NCBI RefSeq assembly: GCF_002087075.1
Contig: NZ_MWSM01000010.1
Location: 47,267-60,004, forward strand
Source of the DNA: Streptococcus pseudopneumoniae ATCC BAA-960 = CCUG 49455
GTDB lineage: Bacteria > Bacillota > Bacilli > Lactobacillales > Streptococcaceae
Direction: 5' to 3'
DNA length: 12,738 nucleotides
In this document: one piece after another, positions 1 to 6,815 of the stretch
Numbering within the stretch: the stretch's first letter is position 1
Layout: each line of letters opens with the position of its first letter
Notes under the pieces: generated by a model
Seen by the model: only the letters and a program-made list of their open reading frames with translations
Database searches by the model: none
What the model was told of the DNA's origin: nothing
Translations under genes and position numbers: made by a program

Positions 1-286
1 AGCTGCCCATACTGAAGGGATAGCACAATCAAAATGTGCCGCAATTTCCCGTAAAAAAGCATCTGGATGAGCCTCTACAAAGGATTTCAATTCCTCTAAA
101 GGAATCTTTCGGTTTTTGACGACTCGCTTTTTCCTCTCTAAGTGTCCTTGTTCACGTAAGTTCTTTTTCCATGTGAAGAGAGTTCTGACGCCGACATCAA
201 AAACCTTGGCTGCCTCGACATGGCTGTGCCCCCTCTTTGATGTAATCTAATGCTCGCTGTTTAAAATCTGTACTACATGCATAGCT
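1..286 (-). pseudogene. IS630-Spn1-like transposase, N-terminal part, frameshifted
   Basis: Read on the minus strand, the sequence encodes the helix-turn-helix start of an IS630-family transposase: STDFKQRALDYIKEG, then (after a frame change) HVEAAKVFDVGVRTLFTWKK and a basic stretch leading to FLREIAAHFDCAIPSVWAA at the window edge. This resembles pneumococcal IS630-Spn1 ORF1. Two defects are visible. The expected ATG is lost: the in-frame codons there read A-C-S-T-D where M-x-Y-S-T-D is expected. A run of five G (five C near 230-234 on the plus strand) has one base too many and shifts the frame between KEG and H(S)HV. The catalytic DDE half is outside the window. The element probably inserted into the gene whose 3' end follows at about 305. 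Confidence 0.8.
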
Positions 287-300
287 TTATTATAACATGC
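1..300 (-). mobile_element. IS630-family insertion sequence, one end in window
   Basis: The transposase relic and its upstream AT-rich end, which carries TATAAT read on the minus strand around 289-296, form one end of an IS630-type element. The outer boundary must lie roughly between 286 and 310, because a different coding frame on the opposite strand starts there. I could not define the terminal inverted repeat or the duplicated TA target, since the other end is outside the window. Confidence 0.6.
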
Positions 301-304
301 TTGT

Positions 305-553
305 TTGAAACTAAGCGACTATAAAATATTAGCAATAAGCTTATTTAGAGATTTTAATATAGGAGGTGAAAAATATAGAGCAACAAACTTTTATATCTAT
401 ACTTTTGTTGAGAACTTAGAAAGTATAGGAGATAAACCGTCACAATGGAACTCTGATTTGAATCATTTACTCAATGAAGAGGGTATGTATCTGAATAAAG
501 AGGCTTTGATTCATTTTGAGTATAATGAATCAGAAAAAAATATGGTATTATAA
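305..553 (+). pseudogene. Unrecognised gene, 3' fragment cut by IS630
   Basis: An open frame of about 82 codons begins with no convincing start: the first candidate is a TTG with no Shine-Dalgarno sequence, only a few bases from the IS630 end. The peptide is soluble-looking and acidic, rich in N, E, Y and L (for example YKILAISLFRDFNIGGEKYR and NLESIGDKPSQWNSDLNHLL), with no membrane segment. I do not recognise the family. It ends 23 bases before pduL with the pduL ribosome site in between, so it was most likely the first gene, or the C-terminal end of a longer gene, of the pduL/ABC transcription unit. I infer that the IS630 element removed its 5' part. A short intact gene with a TTG start remains possible. 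Confidence 0.5.
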
Positions 554-576
554 ATAGGAAAAGGAGATAAATTATC

Positions 577-1155
577 ATGGAAATTAATCAAGTAATCATT
601 AACATTTCTGCTAGACATGTTCATTTAAAGAGGGAACATTTAGATATTTTATTTGGTGAAGGATACCAACTAAACAAGTTAAAAGATTTGTATCAGCCTG
701 GTGAATTTGCTGCTGAAGAACAGGTTACAATTCAGTCGGCATCTGGCGAGATTAATCGTGTCAGGGTATTAGGACCAATTCGTCCTTATACACAAGTTGA
801 GGTTTCTAAAACAGATTCTAGATTATTAAAGATAACTCCACCAGTACGTACTTCGAGTGAGATTGAAAACTCTTCACCGATTACCATTATAGGACCTAAT
901 GGAAGAGTTAATTTAGATGAAGGGTGCATTATTGCTAATAGACATATTCACTTTGCCACAGAAGAAGCTGAGGAAATGGGTCTTAAAAATGGAGATATAG
1001 TTTCTGTTGAAGTAAAAAGCGAAAAAAGTGCTACTTTGCATGATGTTCATTGCAGAGTGAGTGATAAATATAGATTGGAAATGCATATTGATACTGATGA
1101 TGCGAATGCACTTCTTTTATCAGGAGGTGAGATTGGCACGATTATAAAAGAGTAG
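577..1155 (+). CDS. pduL: PduL-type phosphate acyltransferase (phosphotransacylase)
   Basis: PduL enzymes interconvert acyl-CoA plus phosphate and acyl-phosphate plus CoA, using two metal ions held by histidines. The 192-residue protein has the two tandem PduL domains. RHVHL at 13-17 gives His14 and His16. A GPIRPYTQVEVS stretch at 66-77 is the conserved substrate strand, NRHIHF at 121-126 gives His123 and His125, and EMHIDTDDAN at 168-177 gives His170. All expected ligands are present. There is almost nothing before the first domain, so no microcompartment encapsulation peptide is visible, and no shell or diol/ethanolamine genes lie nearby. The ATG has an AAGGAG site about 10 bases upstream. 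It is the only intact member of a unit with a broken upstream gene and a broken ABC exporter. The acyl substrate (acetyl, propanoyl or other) cannot be told from sequence. Confidence 0.88.
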   Translation: MEINQVIINISARHVHLKREHLDILFGEGYQLNKLKDLYQPGEFAAEEQVTIQSASGEINRVRVLGPIRPYTQVEVSKTDSRLLKITPPVRTSSEIENSSPITIIGPNGRVNLDEGCIIANRHIHFATEEAEEMGLKNGDIVSVEVKSEKSATLHDVHCRVSDKYRLEMHIDTDDANALLLSGGEIGTIIKE

Positions 1156-1174
1156 AAATGGAGATTATCGAAAG

Positions 1175-1968
1175 TTGATTAAGGCATTAATAATTAGAAA
1201 TTTTCAAATGTATACTAGATTTTTTCCAGTAGCTCTATTCCTGAATCGATTGTTAGATGCCATTTTTCAGCTTTTAGGGTATTGGTTAATTGCTCATTAT
1301 CTTTTTAATAACAAATTAGTAGTTAGTCAAGTAGAAGTGATTGATTATTTTACTTTCGCTGCTGCTGGGATGCTTTACTACAATGTTGCTGTTGCTATTT
1401 TGATGAATGTAGGGCGTTCATTGATGGTTGAGGTTCGAGAGGGAACCTTGGAAAGCTTATTTATAACTCCATATAGTATTTTCAGCTATTATATAGGCGT
1501 GTTCATTGAACAGCTTGGAAGAACTTTTATGGAGTTTTGTTCACTTTTTATTATTTCTATTTTGCTCGGTGCAAAGTTCATGGCAACTCCAATATCCTAT
1601 TGGCTGTTGAGAGTTATGTTGTTATTGTTTTAATATCATTTTCTATGAGTGTTTTTGTTGCTAACATAATGCTCTGGTTAAGAGATACATTTATAAGTCA
1701 GAATACGTTATTTATTTTGATATTTTTAGTATCTGGTGTTACATTTCCTAGGACAGTGCTTCTTGATTTTCTAAAATGTGTTGGTGATTTATTACCAATT
1801 ACTTATGGCTTAGAGATAGTTAGACTAATATCTTCTGGAGATTTGGAATCGCTTCAACTATGTCTATTGATTTTTAAAGTTTTACTTCTCTCATTAGTTT
1901 TTATTGTGATTGGCTTGCTCAGTTATAAAAAGATGGAGAAGAAAGTGATCGAATATTTAACAATTTAG
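1175..1968 (+). pseudogene. ABC-2 type transporter permease, frameshifted
   Basis: Two overlapping frames together make an ABC-2 family permease of about 264 residues with roughly six hydrophobic segments. The first frame starts at a TTG preceded by GGAG about 10 bases away and carries FAAAGMLYYNVAVAILMNVG and the coupling-type segment SLMVEVREGTLESLFITPYS. It stops at 1633. The second frame continues the family pattern (VIVLISFSMSVFVANIMLWL, then FLVSGVTFPRTVLLDFL, then LLPITYGLEIVRL) to a basic C-terminus. The junction lies between about 1590 and 1630 and is best explained by loss of one base. It would have formed the membrane part of an exporter with the following ATPase. As it stands the protein would lack its C-terminal half, so I call it inactive unless the shift is a sequencing error. 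Confidence 0.8.
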
Positions 1969-1978
1969 GAGAATTCCG

Positions 1979-2470
1979 ATGTTAGAAGTAAAAAATGTAT
2001 CTAAAAGTTATCTTACAAAAACGAAGATTAATTTACTAAAAAGAAAAAGTAAGCTATTAATAATGTTTCATTAAAAATTCCAAGAGGAAAAATAATTGGA
2101 GTTTTAGGAGAAAATGGGGCAGGCAAAACAACCTTAATAAAAATGATGACAACGCTTCTAAAACAAGATTCAGGAGAAATTACAATTAATGGAATTGATA
2201 TTAATGATAATTTAAAGGATACTCGAAGTAAAATCAATGTTATAAGTGATGGAGAGAGAAATCTTTTTATATGGTCTAAAATTGATACTTCAATTTCATA
2301 TGACCACTTATTGAGAAAATTAACATCTGAATATGATGTATCAGAGAAAAAAGCAGATAAAGACTTGAAAAGAATTATTAACCAATTTAGTGAACTTGAG
2401 TTTGTTTCAGTTAAGGGAGGTTAATGTTGCTTTTTCTGAAATATATTTAATGCTTATATCGAAAATACTT
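1979..2470 (+). pseudogene. ABC transporter ATP-binding protein, frameshifted and internally deleted
   Basis: An ATG with AGGAG 8 bases upstream opens MLEVKNVSKSYLTKTK, a typical ABC-2 ATPase start. The frame breaks at about 2053, where one missing G (AAG-GCT would restore it) sends the reading to a stop. In the next frame come AINNVSLKIPRGKIIGVLG and a Walker A motif, GENGAGKTT, near 2109-2135, followed by the Q-loop approach INVISDGERNL. The reading then passes straight to a C-terminal-looking segment (SKIDTSISYDHLL onward). The LSGG signature, Walker B, D-loop and switch histidine are missing, which implies an internal deletion of roughly 100 or more codons near 2270. A further one-base gain near 2413 cuts off the tail, which continues in another frame as VKEVNVAFSEIYLMLI. 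It cannot hydrolyse ATP. Confidence 0.82.
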
Positions 2471-2573
2471 AGAAAAGTCTTGAAGTTTTGTGGCTCTTTA
2501 TCAACTTGTAGTGGGGTGATGAAAAGAGTGGTTAATACTAGACATACTTCAAAAAGCATTGTACGATAGTAAC
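2471..2573 (+). other. Short junk spacer, possible ISL3-type end
   Basis: Between the ABC ATPase tail and the IS630 relic is about 100 bases with no gene. It contains GGCTCTTTATCAACTTGTAG (about 2491-2510), which resembles the terminal inverted repeats of streptococcal ISL3-family elements from memory. No transposase of that family is visible, so this is only a tentative relic. Confidence 0.25.
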
Positions 2574-3721
2574 ATGAAATTAGCTAAACAAGAAATCACC
2601 TTTCTCTTTAAAGACCTTACTAAGCCTCTAACACAAAGTCTTCCAATCGTTCTGCTTTGTTTGATGGGAAAATCCTATCAAGAGATGATAGAGCGTCTAG
2701 ACTGTAGTTTGGTGAAATTTAAAGAAGGATGAGGAGTTAGGTTCGGACTCTCTCCTTCAAGAAAGACGTGGTGGTTGTAACCACGTTTATATGACAGTCA
2801 AGGAATAGATAGTTTTCCGGTCATTTGAAAACTTCAGAGGAAGAGGAAGTTGTTACAGTAGATTTCCTGCAAAATCTAGATTGAATTGTAATAAAAATGA
2901 ATTCATTGCTTATAACGTACCGGACTAGGATATACAGGCCGTTGTAGGACAAGTGTTCTAGAGATTGTTTCTCAGGAGGTTTAGTGATACTCCATTTCTT
3001 CAGTCCTATCAAAAGGAGATTAGTCGTTCCTACACAGGTGATGCTTTCTGTCAACTGTTGAAGCGACATAGCTGGCGCACTGTTGCCCTAGATCCTAAGA
3101 AAGCAGGCGCTCAAACCATTGCCGCGTCTAAACATCCCATCTCTATTCAAGAAGGTAAGAAAACGCTTTAAAGATAGTAGATGCTTTCGTAAGCTTGGGT
3201 TCATGCATCAAAGATGAGGCTGGTTTCGGATAGGCAGTAAACTAGGATCTTGTTAGCCACCTAAAGGAATAGGTCCTCCTGTCCATAGTCATTCCGTGCA
3301 TGAATTCTCTTACTGTTAGAGAGCTGTTGATGCTTATAGAGGAGCATCCTTTTTCCTGCTTGCCGGAGGATGCCATACTGAATGGAGGAAAGCTTGTTTA
3401 CAAGAACTGTCACAGGCCTATCCAACTGATTTTATTTTACTAGTCATGGATCATGCCCTAGGGCATCCATCAAGTAGCTTAACTATTCCAAATCATATTG
3501 GCTTTCCCTTTATTCCCCCATACAGGCCAGAGATGAATCCTATTGAACAGATGCAGAAAGAGCTTGGTGAAGGTGGCTTCCAGAATAAAGCATTTCAAAC
3601 CTTGGAAGCTGGCATTGATACATTTCAAGAGATCATACAAGGATTAGAGAGGAGTGTTGTAAAGTCCATCGTTAAAAGAGAATGAACCAGAATGCTTTTT
3701 GAAAATAGATATGAGTATTAG
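2574..3721 (+). pseudogene. IS630-family transposase, multiply broken relic
   Basis: A decayed IS630-type transposase, different from the one at the left edge, can be pieced together across several frames. MKLAKQEITFLFKDLTK to about 2732 ends in GKSYQEMIERLDCSL. SDSLLQERRGG and HVYMTVKE follow, then a fragment HLKTSEEEEVVTV. From about 2995 there is a helix-turn-helix/linker region (RSYTGDAFCQLLKRHSWR, then a degraded KKA segment). The catalytic core survives as DEAGFG near 3211-3228, then VDAYRGASFF-type remnants, FILLVMDHALGH around 3430-3460, and FIPPYRPEMNPIEQ at about 3506-3547. The C-terminus FENRYEY stops at 3719-3721, with an earlier in-frame TGA at 3683 where a tryptophan codon is expected. 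At least five frame breaks or stops make it non-functional. Confidence 0.85.
2574..3721 (+). mobile_element. Degenerate IS630-family insertion sequence
   Basis: The transposase relic spans a near full-length IS630-family unit of about 1.15 kb. I could not identify intact terminal repeats. About 80 bases around 2885-2965 do not read as transposase in any frame I tried and may be foreign or simply decayed. Its right end abuts a group II intron tail. Confidence 0.7.
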
Positions 3722-3789
3722 TTGAACTGCCCTATGCCGAACGGCACCTACGGTGGTGTGAGAGGGACTAGTCTTAGCCCCTACTCGAT
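3722..3789 (+). mobile_element. Group II intron 3' end remnant (domains V and VI)
   Basis: The sequence from GAACTGCC at 3724 through TATGCCGAACGGCA and TACGGTGGTGTGAGAGG to CCCCTACTCGAT at about 3778-3789 matches the domain V and VI pattern of bacterial group II introns of the CGCCGTA/TACGGTGG type. Domain V can be drawn as CTGCC/GGTGG, TA/TA and TGCC/GGCA around a GAAC tetraloop. A C replaces the expected G in the middle stem and the two-base bulge reads CC, not CG, so the catalytic hairpin is damaged. Domain VI follows as GGGACTAG...CCCC with a candidate branch-point A in CTACT. No reverse transcriptase or upstream intron domains are present, so this is a 5'-truncated relic and would not splice. 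Confidence 0.72.
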
Positions 3790-3824
3790 TCAATCTGTAC
3801 CCACACAATTCTTCTTTTTTTATC

Positions 3825-3869
3825 TTGTGATTCACTCTGTTCTATTTTAAAATGAAATGGTAGCTACCA
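3825..3869 (+). promoter_or_regulatory. pdxST promoter with start-site palindrome
   Basis: A -35 TTGTGA at 3825-3830, a 17-base spacer and a -10 TAAAAT at 3848-3853 give a good sigma-A promoter, with the transcription start expected near 3860. A perfect 12-base palindrome, TGGTAGCTACCA (3858-3869), lies over the predicted start and could be an operator or a small 5' hairpin. No protein is assigned to it. Confidence 0.6.
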
Positions 3870-3893
3870 ATATAAATGATGAGGATAAAACAA

Positions 3894-4769
3894 ATGACTG
3901 AAAATCGTTATGAATTAAATAAAAATTTGGCACAGATGCTCAAAGGTGGGGTTATCATGGACGTTCAAAATCCTGAACAGGCTCGTATTGCAGAGGCTGC
4001 TGGTGCGGCTGCTGTTATGGCTTTGGAGCGGATTCCAGCTGATATTCGTGCAGCTGGTGGTGTTTCCCGTATGAGTGATCCAAAGATGATTAAGGAAATC
4101 CAAGAAGCGGTTAGCATTCCAGTGATGGCTAAGGTTAGAATCGGGCATTTTGTTGAAGCTCAGATTTTAGAGGCTATTGAGATTGACTATATCGATGAGA
4201 GTGAAGTTTTATCTCCAGCTGACGATCGTTTCCATGTGGACAAGAAAGAATTTCAAGTACCTTTTGTCTGTGGAGCTAAGGACTTGGGGGAAGCCTTGCG
4301 TCGTATCGCTGAAGGTGCTTCCATGATTCGTACTAAAGGAGAACCGGGTACAGGAGATATTGTCCAAGCTGTTCGCCATATGCGTATGATGAATCAGGAA
4401 ATTCGCCGTATTCAAAACCTACGCGAGGACGAACTTTATGTTGCTGCCAAGGAATTGCAAGTCCCTGTAGAATTGGTTCAATACGTCCATGAACATGGGA
4501 AATTGCCAGTTGTAAACTTCGCAGCTGGAGGCGTTGCAACGCCAGCAGATGCTGCACTTATGATGCAATTAGGGGCAGAGGGTGTATTTGTCGGTTCAGG
4601 TATTTTTAAGTCAGGCGATCCTGTTAAACGAGCGAGTGCCATTGTTAAGGCTGTGACTAACTTCCGTAATCCTCAAATCCTAGCTCAAATCTCTGAAGAT
4701 CTAGGAGAAGCTATGGTTGGTATCAATGAAAATGAGATCCAAATTCTCATGGCTGAGCGAGGAAAATAG
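3894..4769 (+). CDS. pdxS: Pyridoxal 5'-phosphate synthase subunit PdxS
   Basis: PdxS builds pyridoxal 5'-phosphate from ribose 5-phosphate, glyceraldehyde 3-phosphate and ammonia delivered by PdxT. It is a cytoplasmic dodecamer of (beta/alpha)8 barrels that binds twelve PdxT subunits. The 291-residue protein matches the family's usual length and is very well conserved. The first substrate lysine is Lys80 in [10 protein letters not shown], the second active-site lysine is Lys148 in [11 protein letters not shown], and the phosphate loops [13 protein letters not shown] and GVFVGSGIF are intact. I chose the ATG at 3894 (MTENRYEL) because GAGG lies 9 bases upstream; an in-frame ATG at 3876 lacks such a site. 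It has its own promoter just downstream of the group II relic and is followed directly by pdxT. Confidence 0.97.
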   Translation: MTENRYELNKNLAQMLKGGVIMDVQNPEQARIAEAAGAAAVMALERIPADIRAAGGVSRMSDPKMIKEIQEAVSIPVMAKVRIGHFVEAQILEAIEIDYIDESEVLSPADDRFHVDKKEFQVPFVCGAKDLGEALRRIAEGASMIRTKGEPGTGDIVQAVRHMRMMNQEIRRIQNLREDELYVAAKELQVPVELVQYVHEHGKLPVVNFAAGGVATPADAALMMQLGAEGVFVGSGIFKSGDPVKRASAIVKAVTNFRNPQILAQISEDLGEAMVGINENEIQILMAERGK

Positions 4770-5351
4770 ATGAAAATCGGAATATTGGCCTTGCAAGGTG
4801 CCTTTGCAGAGCATGCAAAAGTGCTAGATCAATTAGGTGTCGAGAGTGTTGAAATCAGAAATTTAGAGGATTTTCAGAAATCTCAGAGTGACTTGTCGGG
4901 TTTGATTTTGCCTGGTGGTGAGTCTACAACCATGGGCAAGCTCTTACGAGACCAGGACATGCTGATTCCCATTCGAGAAGCCATTCTATCTGGTTTACCA
5001 GTCTTTGGAACCTGTGCGGGCTTGATCCTGCTGGCTAAGGATATCACTTCTCAGGACGAGAGTCATCTTGGAACAATGGATATGGTGGTCGAGCGCAATG
5101 CCTATGGACGCCAACTAGGAAGTTTCTATACGGAAGCAGAATGTAAGGGAGTTGGTCAGATTCCAATGACCTTTATCCGTGGTCCAATTATCAGCAGTGT
5201 TGGAGAAGATGTAGAAATTCTAGCAACAGTTGATAATCAAATCGTTGCAGCCCAAGAAAAAAATATGTTGGTAACTTCTTTTCATCCAGAATTGACTGAT
5301 GATGTGCGCTTGCACCAGTACTTTATAAATATATGTGAAGAAAAAAGATAG
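4770..5351 (+). CDS. pdxT: Pyridoxal 5'-phosphate synthase glutaminase subunit PdxT
   Basis: PdxT hydrolyses glutamine and passes ammonia to PdxS for vitamin B6 synthesis. The 193-residue protein is a class I-like glutaminase: GGEST at 49-53 forms the oxyanion region, Cys82 in FGTCAGL is the nucleophile, and His172 and Glu174 in FHPEL complete the triad. An ERNAYGRQ segment at 108-115 is also typical. The ATG follows the pdxS stop with no gap, and a GAGG site lies inside the end of pdxS, so the two are translated together, as expected for subunits of one complex. Length and residues indicate a complete active enzyme. Confidence 0.97.
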   Translation: MKIGILALQGAFAEHAKVLDQLGVESVEIRNLEDFQKSQSDLSGLILPGGESTTMGKLLRDQDMLIPIREAILSGLPVFGTCAGLILLAKDITSQDESHLGTMDMVVERNAYGRQLGSFYTEAECKGVGQIPMTFIRGPIISSVGEDVEILATVDNQIVAAQEKNMLVTSFHPELTDDVRLHQYFINICEEKR

Positions 5352-5414
5352 TAAAAAAGCGCAAAAAATCACTTCCTGTGCTATACTATAATTGAAATTT
5401 TTTTAGTTTTTGCG
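5352..5414. other. Spacer after pdxT with extended -10-like element
   Basis: This A/T-rich spacer holds TGTGCTATACT (about 5378-5388), an extended -10-like TGC-TATACT, and weak outer repeats CGCAAAAA and TTTTTGCG. No convincing terminator with a compact hairpin directly follows pdxT. It may belong to the IS110-type relic beside it, or be a weak promoter or long-loop terminator. Confidence 0.3.
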
Positions 5415-5537
5415 TTAGAACTGTTTCCTCAGTCCTAGCGCCTTTTCTTTTTGATAAGTATGCTTGGTGGAGAGTAGTTTGTAAATGATTCTGAAGATCT
5501 TATGAGCACAAGCAATGACGGCTTTCATATTGCTTCC
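5415..5537 (-). pseudogene. IS110-family transposase, C-terminal relic
   Basis: Reading the minus strand from about 5530, the frame MKAVIACAHKIFRIIYKLLS then KHTYQKEKALGLRKQF ends at a TAA (5417-5415). This resembles the C-terminal helix of streptococcal IS110/IS116/IS902-type transposases. The frame is closed by a stop just upstream (near 5541), and the RuvC-like catalytic domain and the Tnp domain are absent. Only about 35 codons survive between pdxT and the hlyIII terminator, so this is a scar. Family assignment is by remembered similarity of a short peptide and is moderately sure. Confidence 0.6.
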
Positions 5538-5557
5538 TCTTTAGGAAATTCGATTAT

Positions 5558-5592
5558 AAAACTCTAAGCAGGCTCTGCCTGCTTAGAGTTTT
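5558..5592 (-). terminator. Terminator of hlyIII operon (bidirectional)
   Basis: A perfect 16-base inverted repeat (5558-5573 with 5577-5592) around a three-base loop has a GC-rich core GCAGGC/GCCTGC and A/T flanks. On the minus strand it ends in TTTTATAAT, and its first arm overlaps the hlyIII stop codon (5591-5593) by two bases. The A-rich far side means it could also stop plus-strand transcription arriving from pdxST. Confidence 0.9.
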
Positions 5593-6238
5593 ACATGTAA
5601 TAAACAATGGCGATGTATTGAAGTGCGGACGCAGCTAGGATAAAGAGATGCCAAATCATGTGGAAATAAGGTTTTTTCTTGGCGTAAAATCCAGCTCCAA
5701 CTGTATAAGAGAGTCCGCCAGTTACCATGAGACTCCAGAAAATGGGTGTTGTTTGACTGATAATGGCAGGAATGATAGTCAGAACCAACCAGCCCATAAT
5801 TAGGTAAAGAGCAAGGCTAAATTTCTCATTGACTTTTTTAGAAAAGATTTTATAGAGAATACCAAAGATGGTCGTTCCCCACTGGATGGCAATAATCAGA
5901 TAGCCAAACCAGTTATTCATTAAGGTCAAGACGACGGGCGTGTATGAGCCAGCAATGGCAACGTAAATCATAGAATGGTCAATGATTCGCAAGACATATT
6001 TGTGGGTCGAACCATAGGCCATAGAGTGATAAATGGTGGATGATAGGAACATGAGAAAGAGACTGATGACAAAAATGGAAACACCTATAGATGATAAAAA
6101 TCCGTGTGCCTCATAACTATAGGTGGATGAAATAGGCAGCAAGATGAGCATGATGACTGCACCCACAGCATGGGTCACACTATTAGCAATCTCCTCTCCA
6201 AAACTGAGTTGTTTGCTGAGTTTAAGACTAGTATTCAT
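5591..6238 (-). CDS. hlyIII: Hemolysin III / PAQR family membrane protein
   Basis: A 215-residue integral membrane protein of the hemolysin III (YqfA/PAQR, CREST) family with about seven hydrophobic segments. The metal site motifs are intact: SSTIYHS at 66-72 with His71, Asp87-His88 in RIIDHSMIY, and HMIWH at 193-197 with His193 and His197. The N-terminal GEEIANSVTHAVGA is also characteristic. PAQR proteins are thought to be zinc-dependent membrane hydrolases; the hemolysin name comes from a Bacillus cereus homologue and says little about the role here. Its ATG overlaps the stop of the upstream DUF1836 gene by one base (TAATG), so translation is coupled, and a strong terminator overlaps the stop codon. 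Confidence 0.93.
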   Translation of the reverse strand: MNTSLKLSKQLSFGEEIANSVTHAVGAVIMLILLPISSTYSYEAHGFLSSIGVSIFVISLFLMFLSSTIYHSMAYGSTHKYVLRIIDHSMIYVAIAGSYTPVVLTLMNNWFGYLIIAIQWGTTIFGILYKIFSKKVNEKFSLALYLIMGWLVLTIIPAIISQTTPIFWSLMVTGGLSYTVGAGFYAKKKPYFHMIWHLFILAASALQYIAIVYYM

Positions 6239-6681
6239 TAGATTTCCTCCTCTTCAGTATGATGGATTAAGGCTAAAGTTTGATGATAGAGTTTAACGGT
6301 TTGGCAGCTGGTTTGGATAATGGGGTTAGCTGGATCCATTCCTTGGTTCATGTAGTCCACAAAAGCATCGTAGAGTTGGTCTGAACTTGCTTGAGTTTGG
6401 AGAGTATTCAGTGTCTGAGTGATTTCTTGAATAGAGAATACAGATTTGAGGGTTGTGATAGCAATCAGACGGGCAATCTGTTGGCGTTGGTATTTTTTCT
6501 TGTCAGGCTTTGTTAGGTAACCATGTTTCACATAATTGTTGACCATGGATGCTGTCAGGCCCTTGTCTTTATCAGGAGAGATAGGGGCGCAGACCTGATT
6601 GACATAGAGCAAAACCTGGTCCAGATAGAGGTCAATGTTTGGAATTTCTGCCCATTTTGGGTAGGAAAAGGTAGTTTTCAT
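6238..6681 (-). CDS. DUF1836 domain protein, probable DNA-binding regulator
   Basis: A 147-residue cytoplasmic protein of the DUF1836 family, with no signal or membrane segment. Residues about 40-90 (LTASMVNNYVKHGYLTKPDK, then YQRQQIARLIAITTLKSVFS) look like the winged helix of MerR-type proteins: a recognition helix, a turn, and an arginine-rich helix. The C-terminal half is helical and may be a dimer or ligand region. I prefer the ATG at 6681 because GGAG stands 6 bases before it; a TTG two codons earlier overlaps that site. It is first in an operon with hlyIII, to which it is translationally coupled, and the inverted repeat at its own promoter suggests autoregulation. The DNA-binding role is inferred from the fold. 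Confidence 0.85.
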   Translation of the reverse strand: MKTTFSYPKWAEIPNIDLYLDQVLLYVNQVCAPISPDKDKGLTASMVNNYVKHGYLTKPDKKKYQRQQIARLIAITTLKSVFSIQEITQTLNTLQTQASSDQLYDAFVDYMNQGMDPANPIIQTSCQTVKLYHQTLALIHHTEEEEI

Positions 6682-6696
6682 TTCCAACTCCTTTTT

Positions 6697-6744
6697 ATCT
6701 AGTTTTAATGACTAGATTATAAAATAACAAAAACAGAAAGTCAA
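6697..6744 (-). promoter_or_regulatory. DUF1836-hlyIII promoter with operator-like inverted repeat
   Basis: On the minus strand TTGACT (6744-6739), a 17-base spacer and a perfect TATAAT (6721-6716) form a near-consensus promoter. An inverted repeat ATCTAGT-7-ACTAGAT (6697-6717) overlaps the -10 and covers the start point, the classic place for a repressor site. Confidence 0.8.
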
Positions 6745-6755
6745 GTTTTAACTGC

Positions 6756-6797
6756 TTGTAGAAAGACTTAAATTATGCTATGATGGGAGAAACTAGT
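6756..6797 (+). promoter_or_regulatory. GNAT-ogt-arsC-like operon promoter with ACTAGT site
   Basis: TTGTAG (6756-6761), a 17-base spacer and TATGAT (6779-6784), preceded by TGC, make an extended -10 promoter. The predicted start is near 6791, and the palindrome ACTAGT (6792-6797) lies right there. It shares its core with the inverted repeat of the divergent promoter. Confidence 0.75.
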
Positions 6798-6815
6798 CAG
6801 AAATGAGGAGAAAAG

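Noticed and set aside
2028..2237. Minus-strand open frame opposite the ABC ATPase
   Set aside because: It is a low-complexity hydrophobic shadow of the real Walker A-bearing frame, with no ribosome site.
3644..3835. Minus-strand open frame over the group II relic
   Set aside because: It runs through the domain V/VI sequence and the pdxS promoter region and resembles no protein.
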